Shown here: piece by piece, positions 8,653 to 16,964 of the stretch
Numbering within the stretch: the first letter of the stretch is position 1
Layout of the letters: each line of letters opens with the position of its first letter
Assembly: GCA_030650525.1 (NCBI GenBank)
Contig: JAUSDQ010000043.1
Span: 1 to 50,930 of the forward strand
Source of the DNA: Sulfuricaulis sp.
GTDB taxonomy: Bacteria > Pseudomonadota > Gammaproteobacteria > Acidiferrobacterales > Sulfurifustaceae
Length of the DNA: 50,930 bases
Direction: 5' to 3'
Notes under the pieces: model-generated
Told to the model about the DNA's origin: nothing
What the model saw: the letters and a program-made list of their open reading frames with translations, nothing else
Databases searched by the model: none
Position numbers and translations under genes: made by a program

Positions 8653-9711
8653 CTACCAGTCCAACTCACGGGTGGTCAAGGCCACGGCGTGGTCAAGCAT
8701 GGAGCGCAGAACGATGGGCATCTCCATGGTGTTGGCATTGAGCATCTTCTCCCGCTCATAGAGAGCGATCAACTGAGCCACCGCCACCAACTGGCGGAAC
8801 ATCGCCAGCAGCCAATAGAACTTGACGTCTTCCTCCGGCAAGGTCGCGCCCATCTCGCGCAAATAAGCCGCCAGCGCCTGGCGTCGGCTCCACCAACCGG
8901 GCGCGGCGCAAGGCATGCAGCACTGCCGCACATACACCGGCGGATCGTTTGGCGCACCCCACACAACCAGCATCAGCATCAGGTCGTAGATCGGGTCGCC
9001 GATGGTCGACATCTCCCAGTCCACGATGCCTTGCACCGTCAGCGTTTGCGGATCGACCAGCACGTTGTCGAGCTTGAAGTCCAGATGCACCAGGGTGGCG
9101 GGGCGCTCCGCCGGCTGATGCGCCGCCAGCCAGGCGTGCAGCGTGTTCACCTGCTCCATCTGGTGCCCCGACATGACCCGTGCGGCGCGTTTATGCCAGC
9201 CATCAAGCTGCCGCTTGATGAAGCCTTCGGCCTTGCCCAGGTCGCTCAGGCCGGCCTCGGACGGCGAGATGCGGTGCAGTTGCGCCATGGCGCCCACGAT
9301 CAACTCACTGAGCTTGCCACCGATGTTCTCCACCCCGGCCAGGGACTCTGGCAATTCGCGCCCGATGGCGGTGCCCTTGCGGAATTCGCTGATCAGAAAG
9401 GGCACGCCGATCACGCTGATGTCGTCGCAATAGGCCAGCCCCAGCGGCGTGGCCGGCAGGCATTTGCCCAGGCGCGACTGGATCTTGTATTGGCGGGCGA
9501 AATCGTAGGCCCCCGGTGGCGCGTCGTTGTTGGGCGGGCGCCGGAACACCGCGGGTTTGCTATCGACCGAGATCAGATAGTTGAGATTGGCCACGCCGGA
9601 GGCGAACTGGCGAACCTCGACCCCACGGTCGAGGGTCATGCCCTGGCTTTTTAGGTAGCGGTCAATGGCGTCCCAGTCCTGTGGCGTTTCGCGGCTCTTA
9701 TCGATAAACAT
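8653..9711 (-). CDS. Aminoglycoside-phosphotransferase-like kinase (ACAD10/11 N-domain or LvaA type)
   Basis: A phosphotransferase-family protein of 352 aa. The Brenner-type catalytic motif is HLDFKLDNVLVD and the metal-binding DFG-like motif is IVDWEMSTIGDPIYDL. An N-terminal lobe with ASGVANLNYL and AVFRRPP would bind ATP. Stand-alone proteins of this kind are related to the kinase domain of ACAD10/11 and to LvaA, which phosphorylates hydroxyacyl-CoA so that an acyl-CoA-dehydrogenase-like partner can eliminate the phosphate. Its operon partners here are a racemase-like CoA enzyme and an acyl-CoA dehydrogenase, which fits that role and not antibiotic resistance. GAGGTAAGC precedes the ATG. 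Confidence 0.85.
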   Translation of the reverse strand: MFIDKSRETPQDWDAIDRYLKSQGMTLDRGVEVRQFASGVANLNYLISVDSKPAVFRRPPNNDAPPGAYDFARQYKIQSRLGKCLPATPLGLAYCDDISVIGVPFLISEFRKGTAIGRELPESLAGVENIGGKLSELIVGAMAQLHRISPSEAGLSDLGKAEGFIKRQLDGWHKRAARVMSGHQMEQVNTLHAWLAAHQPAERPATLVHLDFKLDNVLVDPQTLTVQGIVDWEMSTIGDPIYDLMLMLVVWGAPNDPPVYVRQCCMPCAAPGWWSRRQALAAYLREMGATLPEEDVKFYWLLAMFRQLVAVAQLIALYEREKMLNANTMEMPIVLRSMLDHAVALTTRELDW

Positions 9712-9744
9712 GCTTACCTCGCTGTGGTCGGTACATATTCTCCT

Positions 9745-10908
9745 TCATGTGCCGGGCTTGGACGTGACCGCCCCGGAGGCGCGCAGCGCGTCCATGCGGG
9801 CGGGCGTAAATCCCCAGTCCTTGAGCGCGGCCTCGGTGTCGGCGCCGGGAGCGGACGGTGGGCTCGGGCGCGGCGCCGGGGTACGGCTAAAGCGCGGCGC
9901 CGGCGCCGGTTGCGTGACGCCCTCGATGTCGATGAACATGGCGCGCGCGCGGTTGTGCGGATGCTCGGGTGCTTCGTTCCAGTCGAGCACCGGAGCGAAG
10001 CAGACGTCGCTGCCTTCCATCAGCGCGCACCATTGGGCGCGGGTCTTGGTCTTGAAGATGTCCGTGAGGCGTTTCTTGAGTTCGGGCCAGCGCCGGTGGT
10101 CGTTTTGCGGATCGAAGGCGGTGTCGTCGTCCAGCCCGAGCTTCTGGCGCAGCAGGGCGTAGAACTGCGGCTCGGCCGAGGCGATCGAGATGTAGTGGCC
10201 GTCAGCGCAGGCATAGGCGTTGTAGTAGTGGGCGCCGCCGTCATTGACGTTGGCGCCGCGCTCGTTGCGCCACAGGCCGGCGGCCTTGAAGCCCCAGTTC
10301 ATGGAGGCCAGCAGCGCCGAGCCTTCGGCCATGGCGGCGTCCACCACCTGACCGCGACCGGATTGCCTGGCCTCATGCAGGGCGCACATGACGCCAAAGG
10401 CCAGCAGCATGCCGCCGCCGCCGAAGTCGCCAACGAGGTTCATGGGCGGCAGGGGCGGTTCGCCCGCCTTGCCTATGGTGTGCAGCACGCCAGCGAGGGC
10501 GATGTAGTTGATGTCGTGGCCAGCGGCCTGCGCCAGGGGGCCGTCCTGGCCCCAACCGGTCATGCGGCCATAAACGAGTTTGGGGTTGCGCGCCAGACAG
10601 GCGTCCGGGCCCAGGCCCATGCGCTCCATGACGCCGGGCCGGAAGCCTTCGAGCAGGATGTCAGCCTGCGCCACCAGGTCGAGCACGGCCTCGGTCGCGC
10701 CCGGCTTTTTCAGGTTGATGGCGACCGAGCGCCGCCCGCGCGCCATGACGTCAAAGCGCGGTTCGACGATTTTCATGATCTCTCCGCCGCCGGGGCGATC
10801 GACGCGGATCACGTCGGCGCCCATGTCGGCCAGCATCATGGCGCAAAACGGCCCCGCCCCCAAGCCAACGATTTCGACGACCTTCACGCCCGCCAACGGA
10901 CCGCTCAT
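9745..10908 (-). CDS. Alpha-methylacyl-CoA racemase-like CaiB/BaiF protein
   Basis: A class III CoA-transferase-fold protein of 387 aa that most resembles alpha-methylacyl-CoA racemase. It epimerises 2-methylacyl-CoA so that stereospecific acyl-CoA dehydrogenases can act on isoprenoid or steroid side chains. The racemase acid/base pair is recognisable: H131 in AAGHDINYI and D161 in NLVGDFGGGG, matching the His/Asp pair of the Mycobacterium enzyme. The N-terminus (LAGVKVVEIVGLGAGPF) and the CoA-binding segments are complete. The C-terminus has a proline-rich stretch, then GFTPARMDALRASG. It overlaps the upstream acyl-CoA dehydrogenase by four bases, so the two are translationally coupled. This gene is a strong hint of a methyl-branched substrate. 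Confidence 0.92.
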   Translation of the reverse strand: MSGPLAGVKVVEIVGLGAGPFCAMMLADMGADVIRVDRPGGGEIMKIVEPRFDVMARGRRSVAINLKKPGATEAVLDLVAQADILLEGFRPGVMERMGLGPDACLARNPKLVYGRMTGWGQDGPLAQAAGHDINYIALAGVLHTIGKAGEPPLPPMNLVGDFGGGGMLLAFGVMCALHEARQSGRGQVVDAAMAEGSALLASMNWGFKAAGLWRNERGANVNDGGAHYYNAYACADGHYISIASAEPQFYALLRQKLGLDDDTAFDPQNDHRRWPELKKRLTDIFKTKTRAQWCALMEGSDVCFAPVLDWNEAPEHPHNRARAMFIDIEGVTQPAPAPRFSRTPAPRPSPPSAPGADTEAALKDWGFTPARMDALRASGAVTSKPGT

Positions 10909-12179
10909 GCCTCGACTCCCTTGTCCGACTTCATGAAACCAAACATATAGCCGGCGACACGGCGCATCTGGATTTCCTCGGTGCCCTCGGTGATACGGTA
11001 ACGGCGATGGTGGCGGTAGATGTGCTCAAAGGGCTTGTGCCGGGAATAGCCCAGGCCGCCGTGGACCTGAATCGCCCGGTCGGACGCCTCGCCGCACAGT
11101 CGATTGGCCCAGAAATTGAGCATGGAGACCTTGTCGGTCTGCGACTTGGCGCCGTGTTTGTCCATCAGCCAGGCCGTCCTGTAGAGCAAGGCGCGCACCA
11201 TTTCCAACTGGGTTTGCAGCTCGACCAGCGGGAACTGGATGCCCTGGTTACTCGCCAGGGGCTTGCCGAAGGGCTTGCGTTGCATGGCGTACTTGACCGA
11301 TTCGTTGACGCAGTATTGCGCCGCGCCGAGGCTGGCCGCGGCCTGGCGGATGCGGTTTTCATTGAAGAAGCGCTGCGCGATCGCCAGACCATTGCCTTCG
11401 CCGCCAATGATGTCGTCGTTGTGGACCTTGACGTTGGTGAGGCTGACGGTGCAGTGATCGGAGGGCATGACTAAGGTCCACAGCACCTCCTCCACCACCA
11501 TGCCAGGCGCCGGGTTGGGAAAGCAAGGCACCAGGAATGCCGTGATGCCCTTGGCGTCGCCGGCCTTGCCGCTGGTGCGGGCAAACACCATATTGGTGCC
11601 GCACCAGTTGGCGCCCGAATTCCAGGTCTTGTTGCCATTGATGATCCAGTGCTCGCCCTCTCGCCGGGCCACGGTCTCCATGTGGGTGGCGTCCGAGCCG
11701 TGATTGAGCTCGGTGATCCCCATCGCCATGGCGCCGGTACCGTCAAGGAGCGGCGGCAGCAGCTTCTTCTTCTGCGCCTCGCTGCCGAACTCGATCAGCA
11801 GTTGGGCGGTGAGCAATTGAGTGGAGACGATGGCGTGTTCGGATGCGGCGTCATTGTGCAGACCCAGGCCCTTGGCGTTGAGGTGTTCGCGGATCACGGC
11901 CATGTCCAGGTTGCTGCCGTCCTTGCCGCCATAGGCCTTGGGCAGGGCGTAGCGGTAGTGGCCCGCCGCGTCGGCGCGTCGTGTGGCCTTTGCCAGCAAG
12001 GCCCGCCATTCCTTGGAGTGCGTGCCGCCGTTGGCCCAATCAGTGCGCGAGTTCTCGCGCCGGTGGTCAAAGAAGCGGATGTTGTCGTTTTCCTGTTCGA
12101 GCGGCTTGATTTCGCGCTCGATAAAGGCATCGAGTTCGGCGAGGTAGTCAGTGAGCTTTTTGGGTAGTTCAAGGTCCAT
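10905..12179 (-). CDS. Acyl-CoA dehydrogenase
   Basis: An FAD-dependent acyl-CoA dehydrogenase of 424 aa, slightly long for the family because of an N-terminal helical segment. The segments MGITELNHGSDATHM and NGNKTWNSGANWCGTN lie in the FAD and substrate region, and AIQVHGGLGYSRHKPFEHI and the catalytic-base motif ITEGTEEIQ are intact at the C-terminus. It heads an operon with the racemase and the kinase. AGGAAACACATC precedes the ATG. A conserved 20-base upstream element lies at 12283-12302. It probably introduces the double bond in an alpha-methyl or ring-bearing acyl-CoA after racemisation; the chain specificity cannot be read. Confidence 0.92.
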   Translation of the reverse strand: MDLELPKKLTDYLAELDAFIEREIKPLEQENDNIRFFDHRRENSRTDWANGGTHSKEWRALLAKATRRADAAGHYRYALPKAYGGKDGSNLDMAVIREHLNAKGLGLHNDAASEHAIVSTQLLTAQLLIEFGSEAQKKKLLPPLLDGTGAMAMGITELNHGSDATHMETVARREGEHWIINGNKTWNSGANWCGTNMVFARTSGKAGDAKGITAFLVPCFPNPAPGMVVEEVLWTLVMPSDHCTVSLTNVKVHNDDIIGGEGNGLAIAQRFFNENRIRQAAASLGAAQYCVNESVKYAMQRKPFGKPLASNQGIQFPLVELQTQLEMVRALLYRTAWLMDKHGAKSQTDKVSMLNFWANRLCGEASDRAIQVHGGLGYSRHKPFEHIYRHHRRYRITEGTEEIQMRRVAGYMFGFMKSDKGVEA

Positions 12180-12282
12180 GATGTGTTTCCTGTGTGTCGG
12201 CGCGATACGGGCGCCCTGGGTTGATAAAGGGTGTGCTCTCTATTTCAAAGTGTTCAAAGTGTCGGTGCAACTCGCGGTCCGG

Positions 12283-12302
12283 CTGTCATCTCTTCGGACA
12301 AT
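12283..12302 (-). promoter_or_regulatory. Conserved upstream element, copy C
   Basis: The complement reads ATTGTCCGAAGAGATGACAG and matches the elements at 13218-13237, 21821-21840 and 46086-46105. It lies 104-123 bases upstream of the acyl-CoA dehydrogenase start, in the same orientation and at nearly the same distance as the other copies. It is likely an activator or repressor site, or part of a promoter. Confidence 0.45.
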
Positions 12303-12328
12303 ATTTGCGTTGGGTGACACCGCCTGGA

Positions 12329-13123
12329 CTAGGTGCCAACGATGGTGATGCCGCCATCGGCCATGAGCGTGGCGCCGGTGACGTAGCTGCTGTCGGACGA
12401 GGCCAGGAAGGCCGCCACGCCCGCCATTTCCTCGGGCTGGCCGAAGCGCCCGAGGGGCTGGGCGCGCTGGCGCGCCTCCAGTGTGGCCTGATCGAAAAAG
12501 CCGATGGAAGCCGGCGTGGCGATCATGCCCGGTGCGATGGCGTTGACCCGTATGCCATGGCGGGCAAGTTCCACCGCCGAGGCCCGCGTCAGGCCGGCCA
12601 CGCCCGCCTTGAGCGCGCAATAGGCGGCCGAGTTCACCATGACCAGTACCGCCGCCGCCGAACGGAGGTTGATGATGGAACCCGAGCCATGGCGCTTCAT
12701 CTGGGCCACGGCCGCCTGCGTGGTCCAGACGATGCCCTTGAGTCCAACGGTGAACATCTGGTCGATGGTGGCCTCGTCGATTTCTTCGATGGGCTGATAG
12801 CGCGCATAGACTGCGTTGTTAACCAAGATGCTCACCGGGCCACCGAGCTCGGCTTCGATGCGCTGCATCACGGCATGAACGTCGTCGCGCCGACCGACAT
12901 CGACCGCGTAGGGATGGACGTCAAACGCCGCGGCACGCATCTCCGTTGCCGCCGCCTCGATGCGCTTCGCGCTGACATCCAGGCAAGCGACGCGTGCGCC
13001 CTCCATCGCGAACCGCTCCGCGATCGCGCGGCCAATTCCCCTGGCCGCGCCGGTGACGACGGCCACGCGGTTTTCCAGTCTTCTGGCTGTGGACATAGTC
13101 TTGTGCTTCCTATTACGGTCCAT
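12329..13123 (-). CDS. SDR-family oxidoreductase
   Basis: A short-chain dehydrogenase of 264 aa. It has the cofactor motif TGAARGIG, an aspartate after the second beta strand (CLDVS) suggesting NAD preference, ILVNNAVYARYQ, and the YxxxK pair in AAYCALKAG. It is a close paralogue of the SDR at 28715-29476; both share MKRHGSG, NAIAPGMI and the same C-terminal pattern ADGG followed by a short tail ending in GT. Both lie beside a divergent LivK-type binding-protein gene. A strong AGGAGG lies seven bases before the ATG at 13123; an internal ATG at 13096 is also possible. The substrate is probably a hydroxyacyl-CoA or ring alcohol. Confidence 0.87.
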   Translation of the reverse strand: MDRNRKHKTMSTARRLENRVAVVTGAARGIGRAIAERFAMEGARVACLDVSAKRIEAAATEMRAAAFDVHPYAVDVGRRDDVHAVMQRIEAELGGPVSILVNNAVYARYQPIEEIDEATIDQMFTVGLKGIVWTTQAAVAQMKRHGSGSIINLRSAAAVLVMVNSAAYCALKAGVAGLTRASAVELARHGIRVNAIAPGMIATPASIGFFDQATLEARQRAQPLGRFGQPEEMAGVAAFLASSDSSYVTGATLMADGGITIVGT

Positions 13124-13476
13124 GAGGCACCTCCTGCTTACCGGTGCGATACCTCGGACCTTGGTTAAAAAAATATGAGTGTTCAGCCTGGCAGTCTAGA
13201 GGAGAGTCACTTGTACCGGGTCATCTCATCGGACGATATTCTCCGCGCTGGGCGCACTTTGCCAAGCCAAGCACAAAGTCCAGCGACACGGGATGGAGTG
13301 ACTGCCAGTGAAAGCACCGATTGCCTTCCCGAGAACAATGGAGTAGTTTCTGCTGGCGGTCGGAAACTCCATGAATCCGACGGCACAACGATGACTCTAT
13401 CGGTTCAGCAATCAAGTTTTTGACCACCGGCTTGACGGCTGAAGCTTGAGTGAAATTAACGCCATTAGGAGACTAC
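13124..13476. promoter_or_regulatory. Divergent promoter region between SDR and binding-protein genes
   Basis: The 353 bases between divergent genes contain no convincing gene. Conserved element D (13218-13237) faces the SDR. For the binding-protein gene, TTGACC (13420) and TTGACG (13432) are possible -35 boxes, but no good -10 box follows. I looked for a TetR remnant like the one in the paralogous arrangement at 29.5 kb and found none. Confidence 0.4.
13218..13237 (-). promoter_or_regulatory. Conserved upstream element, copy D
   Basis: The complement reads ATCGTCCGATGAGATGACCC, sharing the GTCCGnnGAGATGAC core with three other upstream regions in the window. It lies 95-114 bases upstream of the SDR start at 13123. 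Confidence 0.45.
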
Positions 13477-14679
13477 ATGATGAATTTGGATTTTATTTTC
13501 AAGAGAGTTGGCCGGGTTCTGCGCTGCTCGCTGCTGGCCAGCACCCTGGGGATCGCATTTGGGGCCCAAGCCCAGGCCGTGGGCGCGGGCCAGGGGGTGT
13601 CGGACACCGAGATCCTGATCGGGTCGGTCTCCGATCTCAGTGGTCCGGTGGCATCAATTGGTGGGCCGCAGCGCGACGGCATGATTCTGGCAGCCGAGGA
13701 AATCAACGCCGGGGGCGGCATCCATGGACGCAAGATCAGGCTGCTGGTCGAGGACTCGAGCTACGACCCGAAGAAGGGGGTGCTGGTCACGCAGAAGCTG
13801 CTGAGCCAGGACAAGGTGTTCGCGCTGGTGGGAACCTTTGGCTCCGCGGTGATGCAAGCGACCCTGCCTCTGTCGCTTGAACGCAATGTGCCGATGCTGT
13901 TTCCGATGGCGTCGGGCGACATCACCTACTTGCCTCATCATCCGCTCAAGTTCGCGCTCCTGTCGGTGGCTTCCGACAGCATGCGCGTGGCGGTGAAGTA
14001 TGCCTACGAGCAGCTCGGCAAGCGACGCATGGGCATCATCTACCAGGATGACGAGACCGGGCAGAGCGCGCTGCGTGCGGCAGAAGCGCAGCTGAAGGTC
14101 CATGGTCTGACCCTGATCGAAAAAACCACGCACAAGCGAGGCGATACCAATTTTGCGTCGCAGGTGGCACGCATCAAGTCCGCGAATGTCGACATCTTGC
14201 TGTTGGGAACCAATCCCCGCGAGACGGCGGCCATCGCGATCGAGTCCAGGGCGCAAAGCTGGCCGGTGGATTTGCTCACCTATACCGGACTGAACAAGAT
14301 TGTCATTGACCTGGGCGGCGCCGCCGTTGAAGGGCTGCGCGGCACCACCCAGTTCGTGAACACGGCACAGGAACTGACGCCGGGATATCTCGCCTTGGCC
14401 GAGCGCTTCAAGACACGCTTCGGACGCGACATCCAGGACGGGGTCAACTTCGGCTACGTCAGCATGATGCTGTTCGCCGAGGGGGCGAAGAACGCCGGGC
14501 GCAACCTGACTCCGCTTTCACTGTCCCAGGGACTGGAAAAGGTCCAGAACTTCAAGACGGTCTTCGGTGCTTCGCCCATCACCTACACGTCCACCGATCA
14601 TTCCCCGCCCCATGACGCCATTGTCATGCAGGTTGTTGGCGGAAAGTGGAAGATCATCACCGCACCCATGACCTATTGA
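13477..14679 (+). CDS. ABC transporter substrate-binding protein, LivK/branched-chain amino acid type
   Basis: A periplasmic binding protein of 400 aa (type I fold). The ATG at 13477 has an AGGAGACTAC ribosome site. A signal peptide covers about residues 1-34, ending in GAQAQA before VGAGQGVSD. The mature part begins with the family pattern TEILIGSVSDLSGPVASIG, followed by EEINAGGGIHGRKI and a second lobe with YQDDETGQSALRA. Despite the family name, members often bind aromatic or aliphatic acids. No permease or ATPase gene is nearby, so it is an orphan. Two paralogues lie at 22841-24043 and 30340-31521, all next to SDR genes. Confidence 0.92.
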   Translation: MMNLDFIFKRVGRVLRCSLLASTLGIAFGAQAQAVGAGQGVSDTEILIGSVSDLSGPVASIGGPQRDGMILAAEEINAGGGIHGRKIRLLVEDSSYDPKKGVLVTQKLLSQDKVFALVGTFGSAVMQATLPLSLERNVPMLFPMASGDITYLPHHPLKFALLSVASDSMRVAVKYAYEQLGKRRMGIIYQDDETGQSALRAAEAQLKVHGLTLIEKTTHKRGDTNFASQVARIKSANVDILLLGTNPRETAAIAIESRAQSWPVDLLTYTGLNKIVIDLGGAAVEGLRGTTQFVNTAQELTPGYLALAERFKTRFGRDIQDGVNFGYVSMMLFAEGAKNAGRNLTPLSLSQGLEKVQNFKTVFGASPITYTSTDHSPPHDAIVMQVVGGKWKIITAPMTY

Positions 14680-14714
14680 AACAGGGTCTTTGAGTGAGGT
14701 TTCAGTGAAGAGCA

Positions 14715-14744
14715 AGAGCGGCGCCGGGCACGCTGGCCCGCTCT
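14715..14744. terminator. Hairpin between convergent genes
   Basis: AGAGCGG and CCGCTCT can pair around an inner GCC/GGC, giving a GC-rich hairpin between the + strand binding-protein gene and the - strand CrtC-like gene, touching the stop of the latter. No clear T-run follows on either strand, so termination efficiency is uncertain. Confidence 0.4.
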
Positions 14745-15774
14745 ACCAGCCCGGAACCAGGGGCTTCGCCAAACCCATCGCGACCTGCCGTTCGGTGGGC
14801 TGGGTCTGGACCGTGCCAAAACCATCGCCGTGGCCCTTGCCCGAAACCGTGGCGTAGATATGCGAAAAGCCAAAGCGGTCGTCTGGGTTTTCAATGAAGC
14901 TGTTGTGCCGCATCATCGGCAAGTGAATGCCGGCATCAAACCGATACTGTTCGCACAGGCCCTCGCCACGGCGCAGAAGATCGACGTAGCGGAACTGGCG
15001 TGGAACCACCGGTCCAGCAGTGCGCACCCAAACCTCAGGCACGACATTGACCACCCCGCGCGCGTCGGCATGGATCGAAAATCCCTTCCAGTCATCCCAT
15101 AGCCCGCTGCAGGTGGAAATGAAGGTACGACCGCCGTCGAGGGTGATCGGAGCCCAGAAACTTTCACGGACGCTCCAGCCGCGCGGTCCCCAACTGTGAT
15201 CTCGCACCAGCAAACCTTCGGCCTCGACGGTCTCAGCGCCGCTCCAGACGCGACCTTTCCAGCGGGCGCCCATCTCGTAGTGGTCGCCGGGATCGGCTCC
15301 GGCCAAGGGCTCGGTTTGGCCGGGCAGTACGGCATCGCTGCCATCGACGCGACCCCAGCCGGCCGCCTTGAAATGCGGAGCCCAATTGACGACCGGATGG
15401 TCGGTATTCAATTCGATTTCAAAGCCGAAATCGATATCTCCCGGCCTGAGCCCGTACCAGCCGGCCTCATTCGGTCCGCGCGCGCCCTTGCCGTCATAGC
15501 GCATCCTGATTCGCTCAAAGGGCGTGATGAAATTGGCATCCAGCCCGGGCGCGGCGAGACAGTCGGTCCCCGCCGATTGCGTCACCGCCGAGGTCACAAC
15601 TCCGTTGACAATGACGAGCGCGCGCACATCGACCAGGCCATGATCCGGTATGTGGCCCAGATGGAAATACCAGCCCGAGCGCCGGACCGGGTCCCACGCA
15701 TGCCAGACATAGTTTTCCTGCCAATTTGGCTCCGCAGTGCGTTCGTGACGAAATTCATCAGATGGCTTCAGCAC
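14743..15774 (-). CDS. CrtC/AttH-like lipocalin-fold protein (DUF7064/7065-like)
   Basis: A protein of 343 aa when started at the GTG (15774), which has a GAGGAG ribosome site and clears the upstream gene; an ATG at 15843 would add 23 residues and overlap the kinase gene by 32 bases. It shows the signature RDHSWGPRGW near the middle and WYFHLGHIPDHGL near the N-terminus. These recall the tandem lipocalin-like fold of hydroxyneurosporene synthase (CrtC) and AttH. CrtC hydrates an isoprenoid double bond, so hydration or binding of an isoprenoid is conceivable. No catalytic role can be proven from sequence. It follows a kinase gene in the same direction. Confidence 0.65.
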   Translation of the reverse strand: MLKPSDEFRHERTAEPNWQENYVWHAWDPVRRSGWYFHLGHIPDHGLVDVRALVIVNGVVTSAVTQSAGTDCLAAPGLDANFITPFERIRMRYDGKGARGPNEAGWYGLRPGDIDFGFEIELNTDHPVVNWAPHFKAAGWGRVDGSDAVLPGQTEPLAGADPGDHYEMGARWKGRVWSGAETVEAEGLLVRDHSWGPRGWSVRESFWAPITLDGGRTFISTCSGLWDDWKGFSIHADARGVVNVVPEVWVRTAGPVVPRQFRYVDLLRRGEGLCEQYRFDAGIHLPMMRHNSFIENPDDRFGFSHIYATVSGKGHGDGFGTVQTQPTERQVAMGLAKPLVPGW

Positions 15775-15811
15775 GGCATCTTCTCCTCGGGGTTGGGCAG
15801 CGATGATTTCG

Positions 15812-16900
15812 TCAGGCGAACCGCGGCAATAGCGCCAGTGCATCCCAATCCAGAATGGCGGTGGATGCCCGCGCGATCAAGGCCTTCTTGCGGCGCAGGG
15901 CGCGCTCGTGGGTATTGATGTTGATGCCCGTGATGTAGAGGACATAACAAAACAGGTAGAGCATGGCCCGCCGGTAGTCGTCCAGCGCCGTGTCCAGGTC
16001 GTAGCTGACGCCCTCCTCGCGCAGCGCCTCGATATAGAGACGCAGCAAGTCCCGCTCATGCGTTCGCCGCTCTTCAACATTCATGCTGTGACTGATAAGG
16101 TAAGCGAAGTCCTGCATGCCCTTGGCCGCGCGAACGGCCTGCCAATCGAGGACCACAATCGCATCAAGGGCGCCGCGCGGTCCGAAAAGCAAGTTGTCGA
16201 GCCGAAAATCGCCATGGATCAGCGTGTGGGTCTCGGCATTGATCCAGGCCTGCAAGGCCGGTATGGCCTCCAGATAGGCATCGCGCGCGGCCACGAATGC
16301 CGGGGGCAGATATTCGCCAAAACGGCCCTGCATTTCGTCCCAGGCATTGGCAAACGCTTCACGGGATGGCAGCGCGGAGGCCACCCTATCCTTCAACTGC
16401 GTGGCGTTCCAGTAAGGCCCGTGCAAACGCGCCATCTGGGGCACGGCCAGACGCGCATCGTCAACGGTGCAGCCCACGGTTTCATCACCGGGCCGATGCA
16501 CCGGAAAATCCTCCAGCAGCAAGGCGAAATGCTCGCCTTCATCCCTGCTGTCGGCAAAATAGCAGCGGGGCGACCGGACCTTGATGGTACTGGCACGATG
16601 GAGGTAGAAATCGACCTCGCGTTGGTACAGCCCCATTGCCGTGGACGCCTTGCGACGTGTGTCATCGCTGGTCGCAAACTTGGCAATGAGACTGGCCGGC
16701 CCCGCTCTCGCCCCCCCGGATTGCGCATAGCTCAGGCCGAGCCTCAACGCGACTCCAGTCTGACCAAAACCTTCGCCCAAAGGTTTGGCGTCGAATGCCA
16801 GCAGACGGTCTCCCCCAGAAATCGTCCCGTTCGCTGTCAGGACCGCTGACAGCCACGGCACATCGACGGCATCAATCGAAGTGGGAAATGCTTTGCTCAT
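15812..16900 (-). CDS. Phosphotransferase-family kinase (ecdysteroid-kinase-like)
   Basis: A kinase-fold protein of 362 aa. The catalytic loop is LIHGDFRLDNLLF, the metal-binding motif VVLDWQAV, and FALLLEDF is the hinge-like segment typical of the EcKinase/DUF1679 group related to aminoglycoside phosphotransferases. Insect members phosphorylate ecdysteroid hydroxyls; bacterial ones in catabolic clusters probably phosphorylate a hydroxylated acyl-CoA or sterol-like intermediate. GGAAAAAGT precedes the ATG. It lies between an acyl-CoA ligase and the CrtC-like gene. It is one of three kinases of this superfamily in the window. Confidence 0.82.
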   Translation of the reverse strand: MSKAFPTSIDAVDVPWLSAVLTANGTISGGDRLLAFDAKPLGEGFGQTGVALRLGLSYAQSGGARAGPASLIAKFATSDDTRRKASTAMGLYQREVDFYLHRASTIKVRSPRCYFADSRDEGEHFALLLEDFPVHRPGDETVGCTVDDARLAVPQMARLHGPYWNATQLKDRVASALPSREAFANAWDEMQGRFGEYLPPAFVAARDAYLEAIPALQAWINAETHTLIHGDFRLDNLLFGPRGALDAIVVLDWQAVRAAKGMQDFAYLISHSMNVEERRTHERDLLRLYIEALREEGVSYDLDTALDDYRRAMLYLFCYVLYITGININTHERALRRKKALIARASTAILDWDALALLPRFA

Positions 16901-16964
16901 ACTTTTTCCGTTTCAAAGATAGACCCCCCGGAATCACCGCAGGTCCGCCCGCCCCTCTGTCAAA

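Noticed and set aside
8653-9711. Antibiotic resistance phosphotransferase
   Set aside because: The fold is shared, but operon partners and family relatives point to acyl-CoA metabolism.
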